Of a stretch of DNA of 18,075 nt, positions 1-7,092 are shown in pieces. The DNA comes from Clostridia bacterium (GTDB taxonomy: Bacteria; Bacillota; Clostridia; Christensenellales; UBA1242), in assembly GCA_017650795.1 (NCBI GenBank), contig JAGCEE010000142.1, forward strand, positions 1 to 18,075, given 5' to 3'. A program made the position numbers and the translations under genes. The notes beneath the pieces were generated by a model. That model was not told the DNA's origin and did no database searches. It saw nothing but the letters and a program-made list of their open reading frames with translations. Each line of letters starts with the position of its first letter. The first letter of the stretch is position 1.

Positions 1-1101
1 ATAGTTGTGTATTTTTAAAACAATTCGGGTATCTCCACCTTCAAGCGTTTCTTCGGTGTATGCGTCTGCCATGAATGCAAGCATCAATCTGTTTAAACCA
101 ACGGCAGGTTCAATGCAGTAAGGAACATATTTTTCGTTTGTTATTGGGTCGGTGTATTCCATGCTAGTTCCACTTGCATTCATGTGTTTGGTTAAATCAT
201 AATCAGTTCTGTCTGCAAGGCCCCAAAGTTCGCCCCAACCAAAAGGGAATAGGTATTCTATATCGGTAGTTGCATTTGAATAGAATGTTAATTCTTCTTT
301 ACTGTGATCTCTTAGTCTTAAATTTTCCTCTTTTAATCCTAAGTTTATTAACCAATTTTTCATAAAACTACGCCAATAACTAAACCATTCTAAGTCTGTG
401 CCGGGCTTACAGAAAAACTCCAATTCCATTTGTTCAAATTCTCTTGTTCTAAAAATAAAGTTTCCTGGGGTTATTTCGTTTCTAAACGATTTCCCGTATT
501 GACCGATTCCAAAAGGAATTCTTTTTCTCATGCTTCTAACAATATTTTTAAAATTAACAAACATACCTTGTGCAGTTTCTGGCCTTAAATATATGGTTGA
601 AGAACTTTCTTCGGTAACCCCTTGGAATGTTTTAAACATAATGTTAAAATCTCTAATTCCGCTAAAATCGCTGTTGCCACAAACAGGGCATGTGACTTTG
701 TGTGTTTTTACAAATTCTTCCAATTCGCTATCTTTTTTACCATTAACATCATAGTCACATTCTGGGTGTTTTTTTAAATATGCTTCTATCAAGTGGTCGG
801 CTCTATGCCTAGATTTACAAGATTTGCAATCCATTAAAGGATCGGTTGCCATCTTTAAATGACCAGATGTTTCCCAAACCTTTGGATTCATTAAAATAGC
901 ACTCTCTATTGCCTCATTATATGGGCATTCTTGAATAAATTTTTTCATCCAAGCTTCTTTTATGTTGTTCTTCAACAACACTCCAAGTGGGCCATAATCC
1001 CAAGAATTTGCTAGTCCTCCATAAATCTCACTTCCTGCGAATACAAAACCATTATCTTTTGCATAAGCAACTAGTCTTTCCATTGTGAGTATTTTATCCA
1101 T
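1..1101 (-). CDS. glyS: Glycyl-tRNA synthetase, dimeric (alpha2) type, 3'-truncated by window edge
   Basis: This cytoplasmic enzyme charges tRNA-Gly with glycine using ATP. The reading frame is open from an ATG at 1101-1099 to the window edge, giving 367 residues of a usual total of about 460; the C-terminal anticodon-binding domain is mostly outside. The N-terminus has the family pattern [14 protein letters not shown]. An insertion carries two cysteine pairs (CKSC and CPVC). Class II motif 2 is clear in [20 protein letters not shown], and motif 3 lies around residue 331 in [13 protein letters not shown]. This is the single-chain type, not the alpha2beta2 GlyQ/GlyS enzyme of Bacillus subtilis. 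The start is fixed by AGGAG at 1112-1108, six bases upstream. It has its own promoter and is divergent from the next gene. No T-box leader fits in the short upstream gap. Confidence 0.96.
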   Translation of the reverse strand, partial: MDKILTMERLVAYAKDNGFVFAGSEIYGGLANSWDYGPLGVLLKNNIKEAWMKKFIQECPYNEAIESAILMNPKVWETSGHLKMATDPLMDCKSCKSRHRADHLIEAYLKKHPECDYDVNGKKDSELEEFVKTHKVTCPVCGNSDFSGIRDFNIMFKTFQGVTEESSSTIYLRPETAQGMFVNFKNIVRSMRKRIPFGIGQYGKSFRNEITPGNFIFRTREFEQMELEFFCKPGTDLEWFSYWRSFMKNWLINLGLKEENLRLRDHSKEELTFYSNATTDIEYLFPFGWGELWGLADRTDYDLTKHMNASGTSMEYTDPITNEKYVPYCIEPAVGLNRLMLAFMADAYTEETLEGGDTRIVLKIHNY

Positions 1102-1128
1102 ATTTTTCTCCTAAATTAAACGAAATAA

Positions 1129-1157
1129 AGTATACTCGCAATTTTATTTGTTGTCAA
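1129..1157 (-). promoter_or_regulatory. Vegetative (sigma-A type) promoter of glyS
   Basis: On the minus strand a perfect TTGACA -35 box (1157-1152) is followed by a 17-base spacer and a TATACT -10 box (1134-1129). The expected transcription start is about 20 bases upstream of the glyS ATG, leaving a short leader with only the ribosome binding site and no room for a riboswitch. Confidence 0.8.
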
Positions 1158-1199
1158 ACAAAAGTAGTTCCTATTTTTAAACTATATATATATTCAATC

Positions 1200-1228
1200 T
1201 TGACAATAATACAAAATTATGATTTAAT
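1200..1228 (+). promoter_or_regulatory. Vegetative promoter of the gene at 1257
   Basis: TTGACA (1200-1205), a 17-base spacer and TTTAAT (1223-1228) lie just ahead of the AGGAGG (1244-1249) of the following gene. It is divergent from the glyS promoter; the two -35 boxes are about 43 bases apart. Confidence 0.65.
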
Positions 1229-1256
1229 AAATAAAGAGTAAGTAGGAGGGTTTATT

Positions 1257-2138
1257 ATGTATGGTGATTACATATTTGGCTACTTTAATCATTCTTTAGA
1301 TGAGTCAAAAATTTTAGGTGAAAACAAATTTTATGGCAATATGAGTGTTGAAGCATTATCCAAAATATATGAATCTTTAAAACAAAAGAAAGAAGATTAT
1401 AAAAAACTTATAGAATTACTTGAACATAGTAATGAAAAATCTGTTGGTTTTTTTGATGTTTTACAAAAATTTATCAAGTTTTATGAGCCAATTATTGAGC
1501 CGATTGTGCATGACGAGGCAAGAGCTTTTTTAGGCGAAACTGAGCCAACCAGGATAGATGTTCAAGTTAAGGGTGGATTTGTTCTTCTAGAATGTAATAT
1601 TAAGAATAAAATTGTTGGGGCTAGTGTATATACCACAAGTAAACTTGCAAACAAATTTAACGGAAAAACAATTTCATACAAAAGATTAAGAAAATTAGAG
1701 GCTAAGAGTAAATTATTTATTGAAAAATATAACTTTTTTGAGTATTTAATACCAACTATTGTAAGTCTTAAAGGTGAAGTGGCCACTATAGATTATTTAA
1801 CAGCCGAAGACTTTCATAATTTCTGTGAAACTGGTGATAACTCTAAACTTGTTAAACATGGTGATTTAATGAACATGTTAAAAGCTTTAATTTATAATGA
1901 TAGAAGTTTGTTTTTCGTTAAACTTGAATACAAAAAAAGATTTATTCCAGCATATAAAGGTGCACTAAAAAAATTAAAAGAGGCAATAATCAAGTCAGCG
2001 GATAGCGACAGTGAAAAGTTTATGGCTGAGTCCCTTTCGTTTGAAAAAAGAGAAGAACAACACAAAAAGAATCAAGAGGGTTATAAAAACCTTCAAAAAC
2101 AAGTTATAAATTCTAACAAGGGCAGTAGATGTAAATAA
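1257..2138 (+). CDS. Unrecognised soluble protein, 293 aa
   Basis: I do not recognise this protein. It starts at ATG 1257 with AGGAGG eight bases upstream. There is no signal peptide or convincing membrane segment. It is rich in Lys and Glu, with predicted helical stretches at about residues 30-60 (Lys/Glu-rich) and 130-160. A more beta-like segment at about 98-125 contains RIDVQVKGGFVLLECNIKNK. The last 50 residues are strongly charged and look like coiled coil (for example KREEQHKKNQEGYKNLQKQ). The composition suggests a cytoplasmic structural or binding protein; no catalytic motif is evident. It has its own promoter, and the downstream gene also has a promoter, so it is probably monocistronic. 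Coding is supported by length, start context and codon use like its neighbours. Confidence 0.75.
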   Translation: MYGDYIFGYFNHSLDESKILGENKFYGNMSVEALSKIYESLKQKKEDYKKLIELLEHSNEKSVGFFDVLQKFIKFYEPIIEPIVHDEARAFLGETEPTRIDVQVKGGFVLLECNIKNKIVGASVYTTSKLANKFNGKTISYKRLRKLEAKSKLFIEKYNFFEYLIPTIVSLKGEVATIDYLTAEDFHNFCETGDNSKLVKHGDLMNMLKALIYNDRSLFFVKLEYKKRFIPAYKGALKKLKEAIIKSADSDSEKFMAESLSFEKREEQHKKNQEGYKNLQKQVINSNKGSRCK

Positions 2139-2190
2139 TATTTCATATTTGTTGCTATGTAAACTCACAGTTTTAGGCATTGGTGCAAAT

Positions 2191-2215
2191 AAAATGATTT
2201 ATAAAATTATTTTTC
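2191..2215 (+). terminator. Possible weak AU-only terminator after the gene at 1257-2138
   Basis: AAAATGATTT (2191-2200) can pair with AAATTATTTT (2204-2213) over a 3-base loop, with one G-U pair, and the 3' arm runs into a T-rich tract. The stem has no G-C pair, so it would be a weak terminator at best and may be chance in AT-rich DNA. Confidence 0.25.
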
Positions 2216-2216
2216 T

Positions 2217-2245
2217 TTGACAACATATGAAATAAAATATATAAT
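2217..2245 (+). promoter_or_regulatory. Perfect consensus sigma-A promoter of the gene at 2264
   Basis: TTGACA (2217-2222), 17 bases, then TATAAT (2240-2245): both hexamers and the spacer match the housekeeping consensus exactly. Transcription should start about 10 bases upstream of the start codon's ribosome binding site, so the leader is very short. This predicts strong, probably constitutive expression unless a repressor acts here. Confidence 0.8.
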
Positions 2246-2263
2246 TTATCATACGAGGTTGTT

Positions 2264-2539
2264 ATGAAAAAAATATTTAAATTTCCAGTAATTGTCACAA
2301 AATCAGACGATTTTGGAGAAGTGCTTTTTGATGCGCAAGGTACGGGAGAGTATTGGGATATTATGTCAGATGAATATGAGACAGCAAAAGAAGCCCTTGA
2401 AGACATATTTAAGCAACTTTTGCCAGTATTACAAGAGGATTTGTCCACATATAAAGAGTTAATTATAACAAATGAGAGTGATATCTTAGTTGAAGACAAT
2501 CAAAAAATAGCATATTTGGATTTTAGTCTTGAAGTATAA
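2264..2539 (+). CDS. Unrecognised small acidic protein, 91 aa (weak HicB-like resemblance)
   Basis: This is a small soluble acidic protein, starting at ATG 2264 behind GAGG at 2255-2258. Its opening FPVIVTKSDDFGEVLF and the following ETAKEALEDIFKQLLP resemble the strand-strand-helix layout of HicB-type partial RNase-H folds (a strand, a turn, then a helix starting with an EALE pattern). The match is by eye only and no HicA-like toxin is next to it. The second half (KELIITNESDILVEDNQKIA) looks like further strands. It is flanked by a perfect promoter and an intrinsic terminator and so forms a complete one-gene unit. Function unknown; the HicB idea is tentative. Confidence 0.7.
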   Translation: MKKIFKFPVIVTKSDDFGEVLFDAQGTGEYWDIMSDEYETAKEALEDIFKQLLPVLQEDLSTYKELIITNESDILVEDNQKIAYLDFSLEV

Positions 2540-2565
2540 TTCTAAAAAATAAATTTTATTAAGAG

Positions 2566-2592
2566 TTGGCACGATAAGTGCTAATTTTTTTT
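2566..2592 (+). terminator. Rho-independent terminator after the 91-aa gene
   Basis: TTGGCAC (2566-2572) pairs with GTGCTAA (2578-2584) around the loop GATAA, a 7-bp stem with one G-U pair, followed directly by eight Ts. It lies 27 bases after the stop codon at 2539. Confidence 0.8.
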
Positions 2593-2654
2593 GTTACCAA
2601 ATCACAACCTTGTACGATAAAAAAACTATATTTCTTAAAAGGTCATTATATTTT

Positions 2655-2795
2655 TGATATAATTGTAAACTTTTTTATTATCTTAATCTTAAATTTATAT
2701 CGTGCTAATAATTATCCTTATAAAAAAGAATCATTGCGATTCTGATGTGCATTAAAAGAAGTTTTTTATGCCAAGGCGGTGTTTTAAACTTTTTT
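2655..2795 (+). ncRNA. Gene-free stretch with a possible short transcript
   Basis: The 328 bases between 2540 and 2867 hold no credible gene. Besides the terminator before it and the promoter after it, they contain an extended -10 element (TGATATAAT, 2655-2663, poor -35), a 6-bp hairpin AGAATC/GATTCT (2727-2743), and a longer imperfect hairpin (2759-2772 with 2778-2791, interrupted by a TTT/TTT internal loop) ending in TTTT. Together these could make an RNA of about 125 bases, but each part is weak and AT-rich DNA gives such patterns by chance. No known RNA family was recognised. Confidence 0.18.
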
Positions 2796-2815
2796 ATAAA
2801 TATCAAATCTCGGTA

Positions 2816-2844
2816 TTGATTTTTTATTATATGTATGATATAAT
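2816..2844 (+). promoter_or_regulatory. Promoter of the nfeD-floA cluster
   Basis: TTGATT (2816-2821), 17 bases, then TATAAT (2839-2844). The predicted start near 2851 coincides with the ribosome binding site AAGGTGG (2853-2859), so the leader is almost absent. Confidence 0.6.
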
Positions 2845-2867
2845 CTTCAACGAAGGTGGTAAATTAT

Positions 2868-3407
2868 ATGTTATTAGACGGATTTTGGACTGAAATTGGT
2901 GGGCTATTCACACAGATGCATTGGGCAGTTATAATGCTATTATGTTTGGGTGTTGTGCTTTGCATAATAGAGGCAGTTGTCACCGGATTTGGTATTTTTG
3001 GCATTGCTGGTATTGTGTGTGAAATTGCTGGTGTAATAACTCATGCAGTTATTTCGGGTTCTGCCGCACAGGTTTTCTTCCTTTTGCTCATAATTGTTTT
3101 GGTTATGGTACTTATTACTTTGCTTTTTGTTCGTTCGGCAAAATACGGACTTCTTGCAAGAAGTGCAATAGTTGAGAACAAAACAGCAATTCCAACAGAT
3201 TATAGAGAAAAAGCAGAAAAGGAATTATCCAACCTTGTTGGCAAAGAAGGCTTAACATTAACAGAATGTAGACCTGTTGGTAAAATTAGAATAGGCGAAC
3301 AAACTTATGAGGCACAATCTAGAACTTCAATAATTGAAAAAGGTGAAGTAATCAAGGTTGTTGCGATCGAAGATGCTAGGTTGGTAATAGACAAAATAAC
3401 ATATTAA
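2868..3407 (+). CDS. NfeD-family membrane protein partner of FloA
   Basis: NfeD-family proteins are integral membrane partners of flotillins and help organise membrane microdomains. This is the short form without the ClpP-like protease domain. Three hydrophobic segments occupy roughly residues 18-40, 41-65 and 68-95 (one is rich in small residues, GFGIFGIAGI). The C-terminal 50-60 residues form the typical OB-fold domain: LVGKEGLTLTECRPVGKIRI and later GEVIKVVAIEDARLVI. I place the start at ATG 2868 (179 aa), eight bases after AAGGTGG. The in-frame GTG at 2856 lies inside that ribosome binding site and is unlikely. Thirteen bases separate it from floA, matching the conserved nfeD-floA pairing (yqeZ-yqfA in Bacillus subtilis). 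Confidence 0.9.
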   Translation: MLLDGFWTEIGGLFTQMHWAVIMLLCLGVVLCIIEAVVTGFGIFGIAGIVCEIAGVITHAVISGSAAQVFFLLLIIVLVMVLITLLFVRSAKYGLLARSAIVENKTAIPTDYREKAEKELSNLVGKEGLTLTECRPVGKIRIGEQTYEAQSRTSIIEKGEVIKVVAIEDARLVIDKITY

Positions 3408-3420
3408 AAAGGAGAATTTT

Positions 3421-4449
3421 ATGGTTAATTTATTATTAGTTTCGGGTGGACAAATTGCTCTTTATATTGCACTTGGAGTTTTGGCAGTATTATTTGTTGT
3501 AATACTTGCACTTGTCCCAATTAAAACTTGGTTTATCTCACTTGTTTCTGGTGCTCACGTTTCTATGGCAAGACTTATTGGTATGAAAATGAGACGTATA
3601 CCGGTTTCTATTATAGTAGATGCATACATTATGGCTAGAAAAGCAGGCATTGATATTGATATTGTTTCATTAGAAACCCATCATCTTGCAGGTGGTGATG
3701 TGAGAAAAGTTATAAATGCAGTTATTGCAGCACATAGTGCAAAGATTGATTTATCACTAGAAGATGCAAAAGCGATAGACCTTGCTGGTCGTGATGTGGA
3801 CCAAGCTGTTAGACAATCAGTCACTCCTAAGGTTATTACAACAGATTTAATTTCTGCCGTTGCAAAAGATGGTATAGAACTTAAAGTTAAGGTTAGAATA
3901 ACGGTTAGAGCAAATATTGCAAAGTTTGTTGGTGGTGCAGGAGATGAAACAATTTTGGCTCGTGTTGGTGAGGGTATTGTCACAACCGTTGGTTCTGCCG
4001 AAACACATGGTGAAGTGCTTGAAAACCCAGACTTTATTTCACAAAAAGTTATTGAAAAAGGCCTAGATATTGGTACTAGTTATAAAATTTTATCAATAGA
4101 TATAGCCGATATAGATGTTGGTCAAAACATTGGTGCAGAACTTAAAAAACGTGATGCAGAAGCAAGAAAGGTTGTTGCTCAGGCGGAGGCAGAGGAACGT
4201 AGGGCAATGGCAGAGGCGCAAGAACAAGAAATGAAAGCAAAAACTCAACAAATGCAAGCAGTTCTTATTGCGGCCGAAGCTGAAGTTCCAAAAGCAATGG
4301 CTGATGCAATTAAAAATGGCAAAATGGGAGTAATGGATTATTATAAAATTCAAAATCTAAATGCAGACACAACAATGCGTAAGGCAATAGCCGGCGAGCC
4401 AAATGGCAGCAACAACAAAAAGCAAAGCAACAACCCATTTGAAGACTAA
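3421..4449 (+). CDS. floA: Flotillin-like protein FloA
   Basis: FloA is a membrane scaffold that marks functional membrane microdomains and affects fluidity, secretion and signalling complexes. The 342-residue chain has an N-terminal hydrophobic hairpin anchor (about residues 10-40). The SPFH/flotillin core follows, with family patterns such as MARLIGMKMRRIPVSIIVDA and DLAGRDVDQAVRQSVTP. A coiled coil at about 235-290 is rich in Ala/Glu/Arg (AEAEERRAMAEAQEQEMKA). The end is polar (NNKKQSNNPFED). Length is close to Bacillus subtilis FloA (331). The start is set by AAGGAG seven bases upstream of ATG 3421. It sits between the NfeD-like gene and a third, broken membrane gene, likely as one operon. 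Confidence 0.97.
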   Translation: MVNLLLVSGGQIALYIALGVLAVLFVVILALVPIKTWFISLVSGAHVSMARLIGMKMRRIPVSIIVDAYIMARKAGIDIDIVSLETHHLAGGDVRKVINAVIAAHSAKIDLSLEDAKAIDLAGRDVDQAVRQSVTPKVITTDLISAVAKDGIELKVKVRITVRANIAKFVGGAGDETILARVGEGIVTTVGSAETHGEVLENPDFISQKVIEKGLDIGTSYKILSIDIADIDVGQNIGAELKKRDAEARKVVAQAEAEERRAMAEAQEQEMKAKTQQMQAVLIAAEAEVPKAMADAIKNGKMGVMDYYKIQNLNADTTMRKAIAGEPNGSNNKKQSNNPFED

Positions 4450-4492
4450 TTTTGAATAGATTTTAAAATAATACTAAAAAGGAGGACATAAT

Positions 4493-4807
4493 ATGGATTT
4501 AACATTATTGATTATTATAATAGTTGCTTCCATAGTTGCCTTCCTTTTTGTTTTGTTTATTATATATTTTAAAGAAATAAAAAGTTATTTAAAAAGTCAT
4601 ATAAAATTTTGCAAAAAGAAAGCTGAAAGCGTTAAAACAGAAACGGCAAAACCAAAAACGACACAAATTTACACAGTTGAAGATTTTAAACCACTAAATA
4701 ATTATAATCAAGTAAGCACCAGAGATAGTTCGTTAGAGCAATTATTCTCTGATGACAACTTTGATTATCCGGTAATGAACGAAACTAGGCCAGAAGAGTT
4801 TGTTTAG
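4493..4807 (+). CDS. Membrane-anchored third gene of the floA cluster, cut by in-frame TAG (104 aa before the stop)
   Basis: The product is not a family I can name. An N-terminal hydrophobic helix (about residues 4-26, nearly all Leu/Ile/Val/Phe) is followed by a basic stretch (KSHIKFCKKKAESVK) and an acidic, disordered tail, suggesting a single-pass membrane protein with a cytoplasmic tail. AGGAGG lies seven bases upstream of ATG 4493, and the gene begins 43 bases after floA, so co-transcription is likely. The frame ends at TAG 4805-4807, but the same frame then stays open for 63 codons to TAG 4997-4999 with a protein-like sequence. The intact gene was therefore probably 167-168 codons. A nonsense mutation, an assembly error or stop-codon readthrough would each explain this. 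Confidence 0.7.
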   Translation: MDLTLLIIIIVASIVAFLFVLFIIYFKEIKSYLKSHIKFCKKKAESVKTETAKPKTTQIYTVEDFKPLNNYNQVSTRDSSLEQLFSDDNFDYPVMNETRPEEFV

Positions 4808-4999
4808 AAAGAAGAATCAAATAATGACGATTTTGATCCATTAGAATATGAAAACTTTATAAAGTCAATGCGAGAGGGTGATCAAGACTTTTCAAATGAA
4901 AAGAAGACACTAGCACAAAAAATCCAAGAACTTCCACCAGAATTAAAAGTTTTGGTTGTAGATAACTTGCTTGGTAAAAAAAGTGATAACGACGAGTAG
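4808..4999 (+). pseudogene. In-frame continuation of the floA-cluster third gene after the TAG
   Basis: These 63 sense codons are in the same frame as the preceding gene and end at TAG 4997-4999. They encode an acidic segment (residues such as NNDDFDPLEYENFIKS) and then a helical end, LAQKIQELPPELKVLVVDNL, which looks like a real folded motif and not random translation. The only internal ATG (4868) has no ribosome binding site, so independent translation is unlikely. Codon use matches the neighbours. It is best read as the detached C-terminal part of the gene starting at 4493. Confidence 0.6.
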
Positions 5000-5042
5000 G
5001 GTTTGTTATTAAATAATATAATTAACAATATTAAAAAAATAC

Positions 5043-5071
5043 TTGATTTATTGGGTATTTAATGGTAATAT
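5043..5071 (+). promoter_or_regulatory. Promoter of the rimP-nusA-infB operon
   Basis: TTGATT (5043-5048), a 17-base spacer and an extended -10 element TGGTAATAT (5063-5071). The expected start is near 5078, so the hairpin at 5084-5123 would sit at the very 5' end of the message. Confidence 0.55.
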
Positions 5072-5083
5072 ATAAGTGCATAC

Positions 5084-5123
5084 TAGATTAGGGGTGGGCA
5101 AATGGTTGCCCACTCCTAATTTA
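5084..5123 (+). promoter_or_regulatory. Stable leader hairpin upstream of rimP
   Basis: The arm ATTAGGGGTGGGCAA (5087-5101) pairs with TTGCCCACTCCTAAT (5106-5120) around ATGG: 15 bp with a single G-U pair, extendable to 18 bp (5084-5123). No T-run follows on either strand, so it is not a standard intrinsic terminator. It lies between the predicted promoter and the rimP ribosome binding site. It may protect the 5' end of the long message or act in regulation; it is one of the most GC-rich short stretches in this AT-rich window. Confidence 0.7.
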
Positions 5124-5200
5124 AAGAAAGGATATGTTTTATTCAAAAAACTAAAAAGCTTATTGTTTGTATGTTTTCTTATTCCAATATAGGAGGTAAA

Positions 5201-5668
5201 ATGGCAAGTAAGGTTGTGGATAAATGCAACTCCCACATTGTGCCAATTATTGAAAAACTTGGCTATGATGTTTTAGAGGTAGAGTATGCTAAAAAGGTTG
5301 ATGGCATGAATCTTACATTTTATATTGATAAAGTGCCAAATGGAATTACATTAGATGATTGTGAAAAAGTAAATAATGCAATTTCTGATGTTTTGGACGA
5401 AATAAATGTTTCCGATGATGCACCATACATTTTAAATGTTAGTTCTGCTGGCCTTGATAGACCAATTAAAAATCAAAAAGATTTTATTAGAAACAAAGGC
5501 AAACAAGTGGAAATCAAGCTTTATACGCCAATAAACAAACAAAAATCCTTTGTTGGGAGTTTAGAGGGGTTTGATGATAAAACATACACAATTAAGCAAT
5601 CAAATGGAGATTTAGTTTCTTTTGAAAAAGAAAAAGTCGCAATTTGTATACCAGTAATTGAATTTTAA
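5201..5668 (+). CDS. rimP: Ribosome maturation factor RimP
   Basis: RimP is needed for late assembly of the 30S subunit. The 155-residue product has the alpha/beta N-terminal domain (VVDKCNSHIVPIIEKLGYDV, then VEYAKK and a LTFYIDK strand), the family signature around residues 79-90 (ILNVSSAGLDRPIKNQKDF), and a C-terminal Sm-like domain (KQVEIKLYTP, SFVGSLEGFDD). I choose ATG 5201 because AGGAGG at 5191-5196 serves it; an in-frame ATG at 5171 lies upstream of that site and would add ten atypical residues. It is the first gene of the rimP-nusA-infB operon, preceded by a promoter and hairpin leader, and ends ten bases before nusA. Confidence 0.95.
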   Translation: MASKVVDKCNSHIVPIIEKLGYDVLEVEYAKKVDGMNLTFYIDKVPNGITLDDCEKVNNAISDVLDEINVSDDAPYILNVSSAGLDRPIKNQKDFIRNKGKQVEIKLYTPINKQKSFVGSLEGFDDKTYTIKQSNGDLVSFEKEKVAICIPVIEF

Positions 5669-5678
5669 GGAGAAATAT

Positions 5679-6809
5679 ATGATAAACAAAGATTTTTTTC
5701 AGGCATTAGACGACCTAGAAACAGAAAAAAACATTAACAAGGAACAATTTATTGCATCGCTTGAATCTGCACTTACATCTGCATATAAAAAGATGTTTGG
5801 TGAGGCAAAATCGGCAAGTGTAAAACTCAATCCAGACAAGGCAACTATTAAAATCTACTCATATAAAACTGTTGTAGAAGAAGTTGTTGATCCGGAAAAA
5901 GAAATCAGCCTTTCTGATGCAAAAGAGCTAAAAAAATCATATAAAATTGGAGATGAAGTGGCAGAAGAAGTTTCTACTAAGGATTTTGGTAGAATTGCAG
6001 CTCAAACAGCAAAACAAGTTGTAATGCAAAAATTAAAAGAAATAGAAAGAGAACAAGCATTAAGTGAAATCTCTCAAAGAGAAGATGAGTTAATTACAAC
6101 TATTGTTAAAAGAGTAGAAAATGGAACTGTTTATGTGCAACTTGCTGGTGCTAGTATAGAGGGTGTAATGCTCGCAAACGACCAAATTCCAGGCGAAACA
6201 TATAATGTTGGCCAAAGAATAAAAGTTTACGTAAAAAAGATTAAGGATTCATATAGGGGACCTCAGGTTCAAGTTTCTAGGGCAAACAATGGTTTTGTCA
6301 AAAAATTATTCGAAATAGAAGTTCCAGAAATAGCAAGTGGCGATGTGGAAATAAAGAGTATTGCAAGAGATGCTGGGTATAGAACAAAAGTTGCAATAGC
6401 AAGCACAAAACCAATGATAGATGCTATTGGCGCATGTGTTGGTAATAGAGGAACAAGAATTAACACCATAATGGGCGAATTAAATGGCGAAAAAATCGAT
6501 TTAGTATTATATTCAGATGATCCGCTTGAATATATAGCAAAAGCATTATCTCCTGCCGAGGTTTTGTCGGTTGAAATAAACGAAAGTTTAAAAGCATCAA
6601 GAGTTATTGTTCCGGATGACAAATTGTCTCTTGCAATCGGTAAAATGGGCCAAAATGTAAGGCTTGCAGCAAGACTTACAGGCTGGAAGATAGATGTAAA
6701 ACCAAAGAGTAAAGTAGAAATATCTGAAACAAGTGATGAAGAGTATGAAATCACAGAGCTAGCAGACGATGTAGACTTTACTAATTTAGAGGATTTAACC
6801 GAGGTTTAA
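5679..6809 (+). CDS. nusA: Transcription termination/antitermination factor NusA
   Basis: NusA binds RNA polymerase and nascent RNA and modulates pausing, intrinsic termination and coupling to translation. The 376-residue product matches the short Firmicute form (about 370) without the C-terminal acidic repeats of enterobacteria. In order: N-terminal polymerase-binding domain (1-125); S1 domain (about 132-200, ITTIVKRVENGTVYVQLAGA); KH1 with GACVGNRGTRI from residue 251; KH2 with LAIGKMGQNVRLAARLTGW from residue 318; and an acidic tail (TSDEEYEITELADDVDF). The start is ATG 5679 behind AAGGAG; an in-frame TTG at 5658 inside rimP lacks a site. It is separated from ylxR by a single base. Confidence 0.98.
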   Translation: MINKDFFQALDDLETEKNINKEQFIASLESALTSAYKKMFGEAKSASVKLNPDKATIKIYSYKTVVEEVVDPEKEISLSDAKELKKSYKIGDEVAEEVSTKDFGRIAAQTAKQVVMQKLKEIEREQALSEISQREDELITTIVKRVENGTVYVQLAGASIEGVMLANDQIPGETYNVGQRIKVYVKKIKDSYRGPQVQVSRANNGFVKKLFEIEVPEIASGDVEIKSIARDAGYRTKVAIASTKPMIDAIGACVGNRGTRINTIMGELNGEKIDLVLYSDDPLEYIAKALSPAEVLSVEINESLKASRVIVPDDKLSLAIGKMGQNVRLAARLTGWKIDVKPKSKVEISETSDEEYEITELADDVDFTNLEDLTEV

Positions 6810-6810
6810 T

Positions 6811-7092
6811 TTGAAAAACGAGATTACAAGAATGTGTTTTGTTTGCCGAAACACATATAATAAAACCCAAATGCTAAGGCTTGTAAAAGCTTCAACAGGC
6901 GAAATATTTATAGATAAAACAGGCAAGGCAAATGGTAGAGGTGCATATATATGCAATAACCCAAAATGTATAGAACAAATAAAAAAACAAAAAGTATTAA
7001 ACAAGGCTTTTAAATGCGAGTTTCCAGTTTCTGTTTATACAAAATTATGTGAGGAATTGATTGATAACAACAAACAAACTAAACAAGATTAA
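6811..7092 (+). CDS. ylxR: YlxR/RnpM family RNA-binding protein
   Basis: Members of this family (DUF448) bind RNA; the Bacillus subtilis member RnpM binds RNase P RNA and modulates its activity. The 93-residue product has the typical opening RMCFVCRN with Cys9 and Cys12, then LRLVK, the core GRGAYICNN with a third Cys, and a further Cys in PKCIEQ, so a metal-binding site is possible. Translation starts at TTG 6811, one base after the nusA stop, with GAGG (6801-6804) inside the end of nusA. It overlaps ylxQ by 32 bases, which suggests translational coupling. Confidence 0.93.
   Translation: MKNEITRMCFVCRNTYNKTQMLRLVKASTGEIFIDKTGKANGRGAYICNNPKCIEQIKKQKVLNKAFKCEFPVSVYTKLCEELIDNNKQTKQD

Noticed and set aside
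1102..1256. T-box riboswitch upstream of glyS
   Set aside because: The gap is 155 bases, shared with a divergent promoter, and the glyS promoter leaves a leader of only about 20 bases; no T-box core or specifier stem is visible.
4805..4807. Genome-wide reassignment of TAG as a sense codon
   Set aside because: efp, spoIIIAB, spoIIIAC and the endonuclease IV-like gene all end naturally at TAG, so TAG works as a stop in this genome.
5000..5042. Terminator after the floA cluster (TTGTTA/TAACAA pairing near 5004-5030)
   Set aside because: Only six A-T-dominated pairs around a 14-base loop and no T-run on the plus strand; not convincing.
5132..5152. Possible leader peptide (ATG near 5134, six codons) upstream of rimP
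   Set aside because: Its AGGA lies only about three bases before the ATG, and a six-codon frame in AT-rich DNA has no evidential weight.
6269..6754. 161-codon open frame on the minus strand
   Set aside because: It lies entirely antisense to nusA, which is unmistakable in the plus frame, and has no ribosome binding site or recognisable domain; it is a shadow of codon bias.
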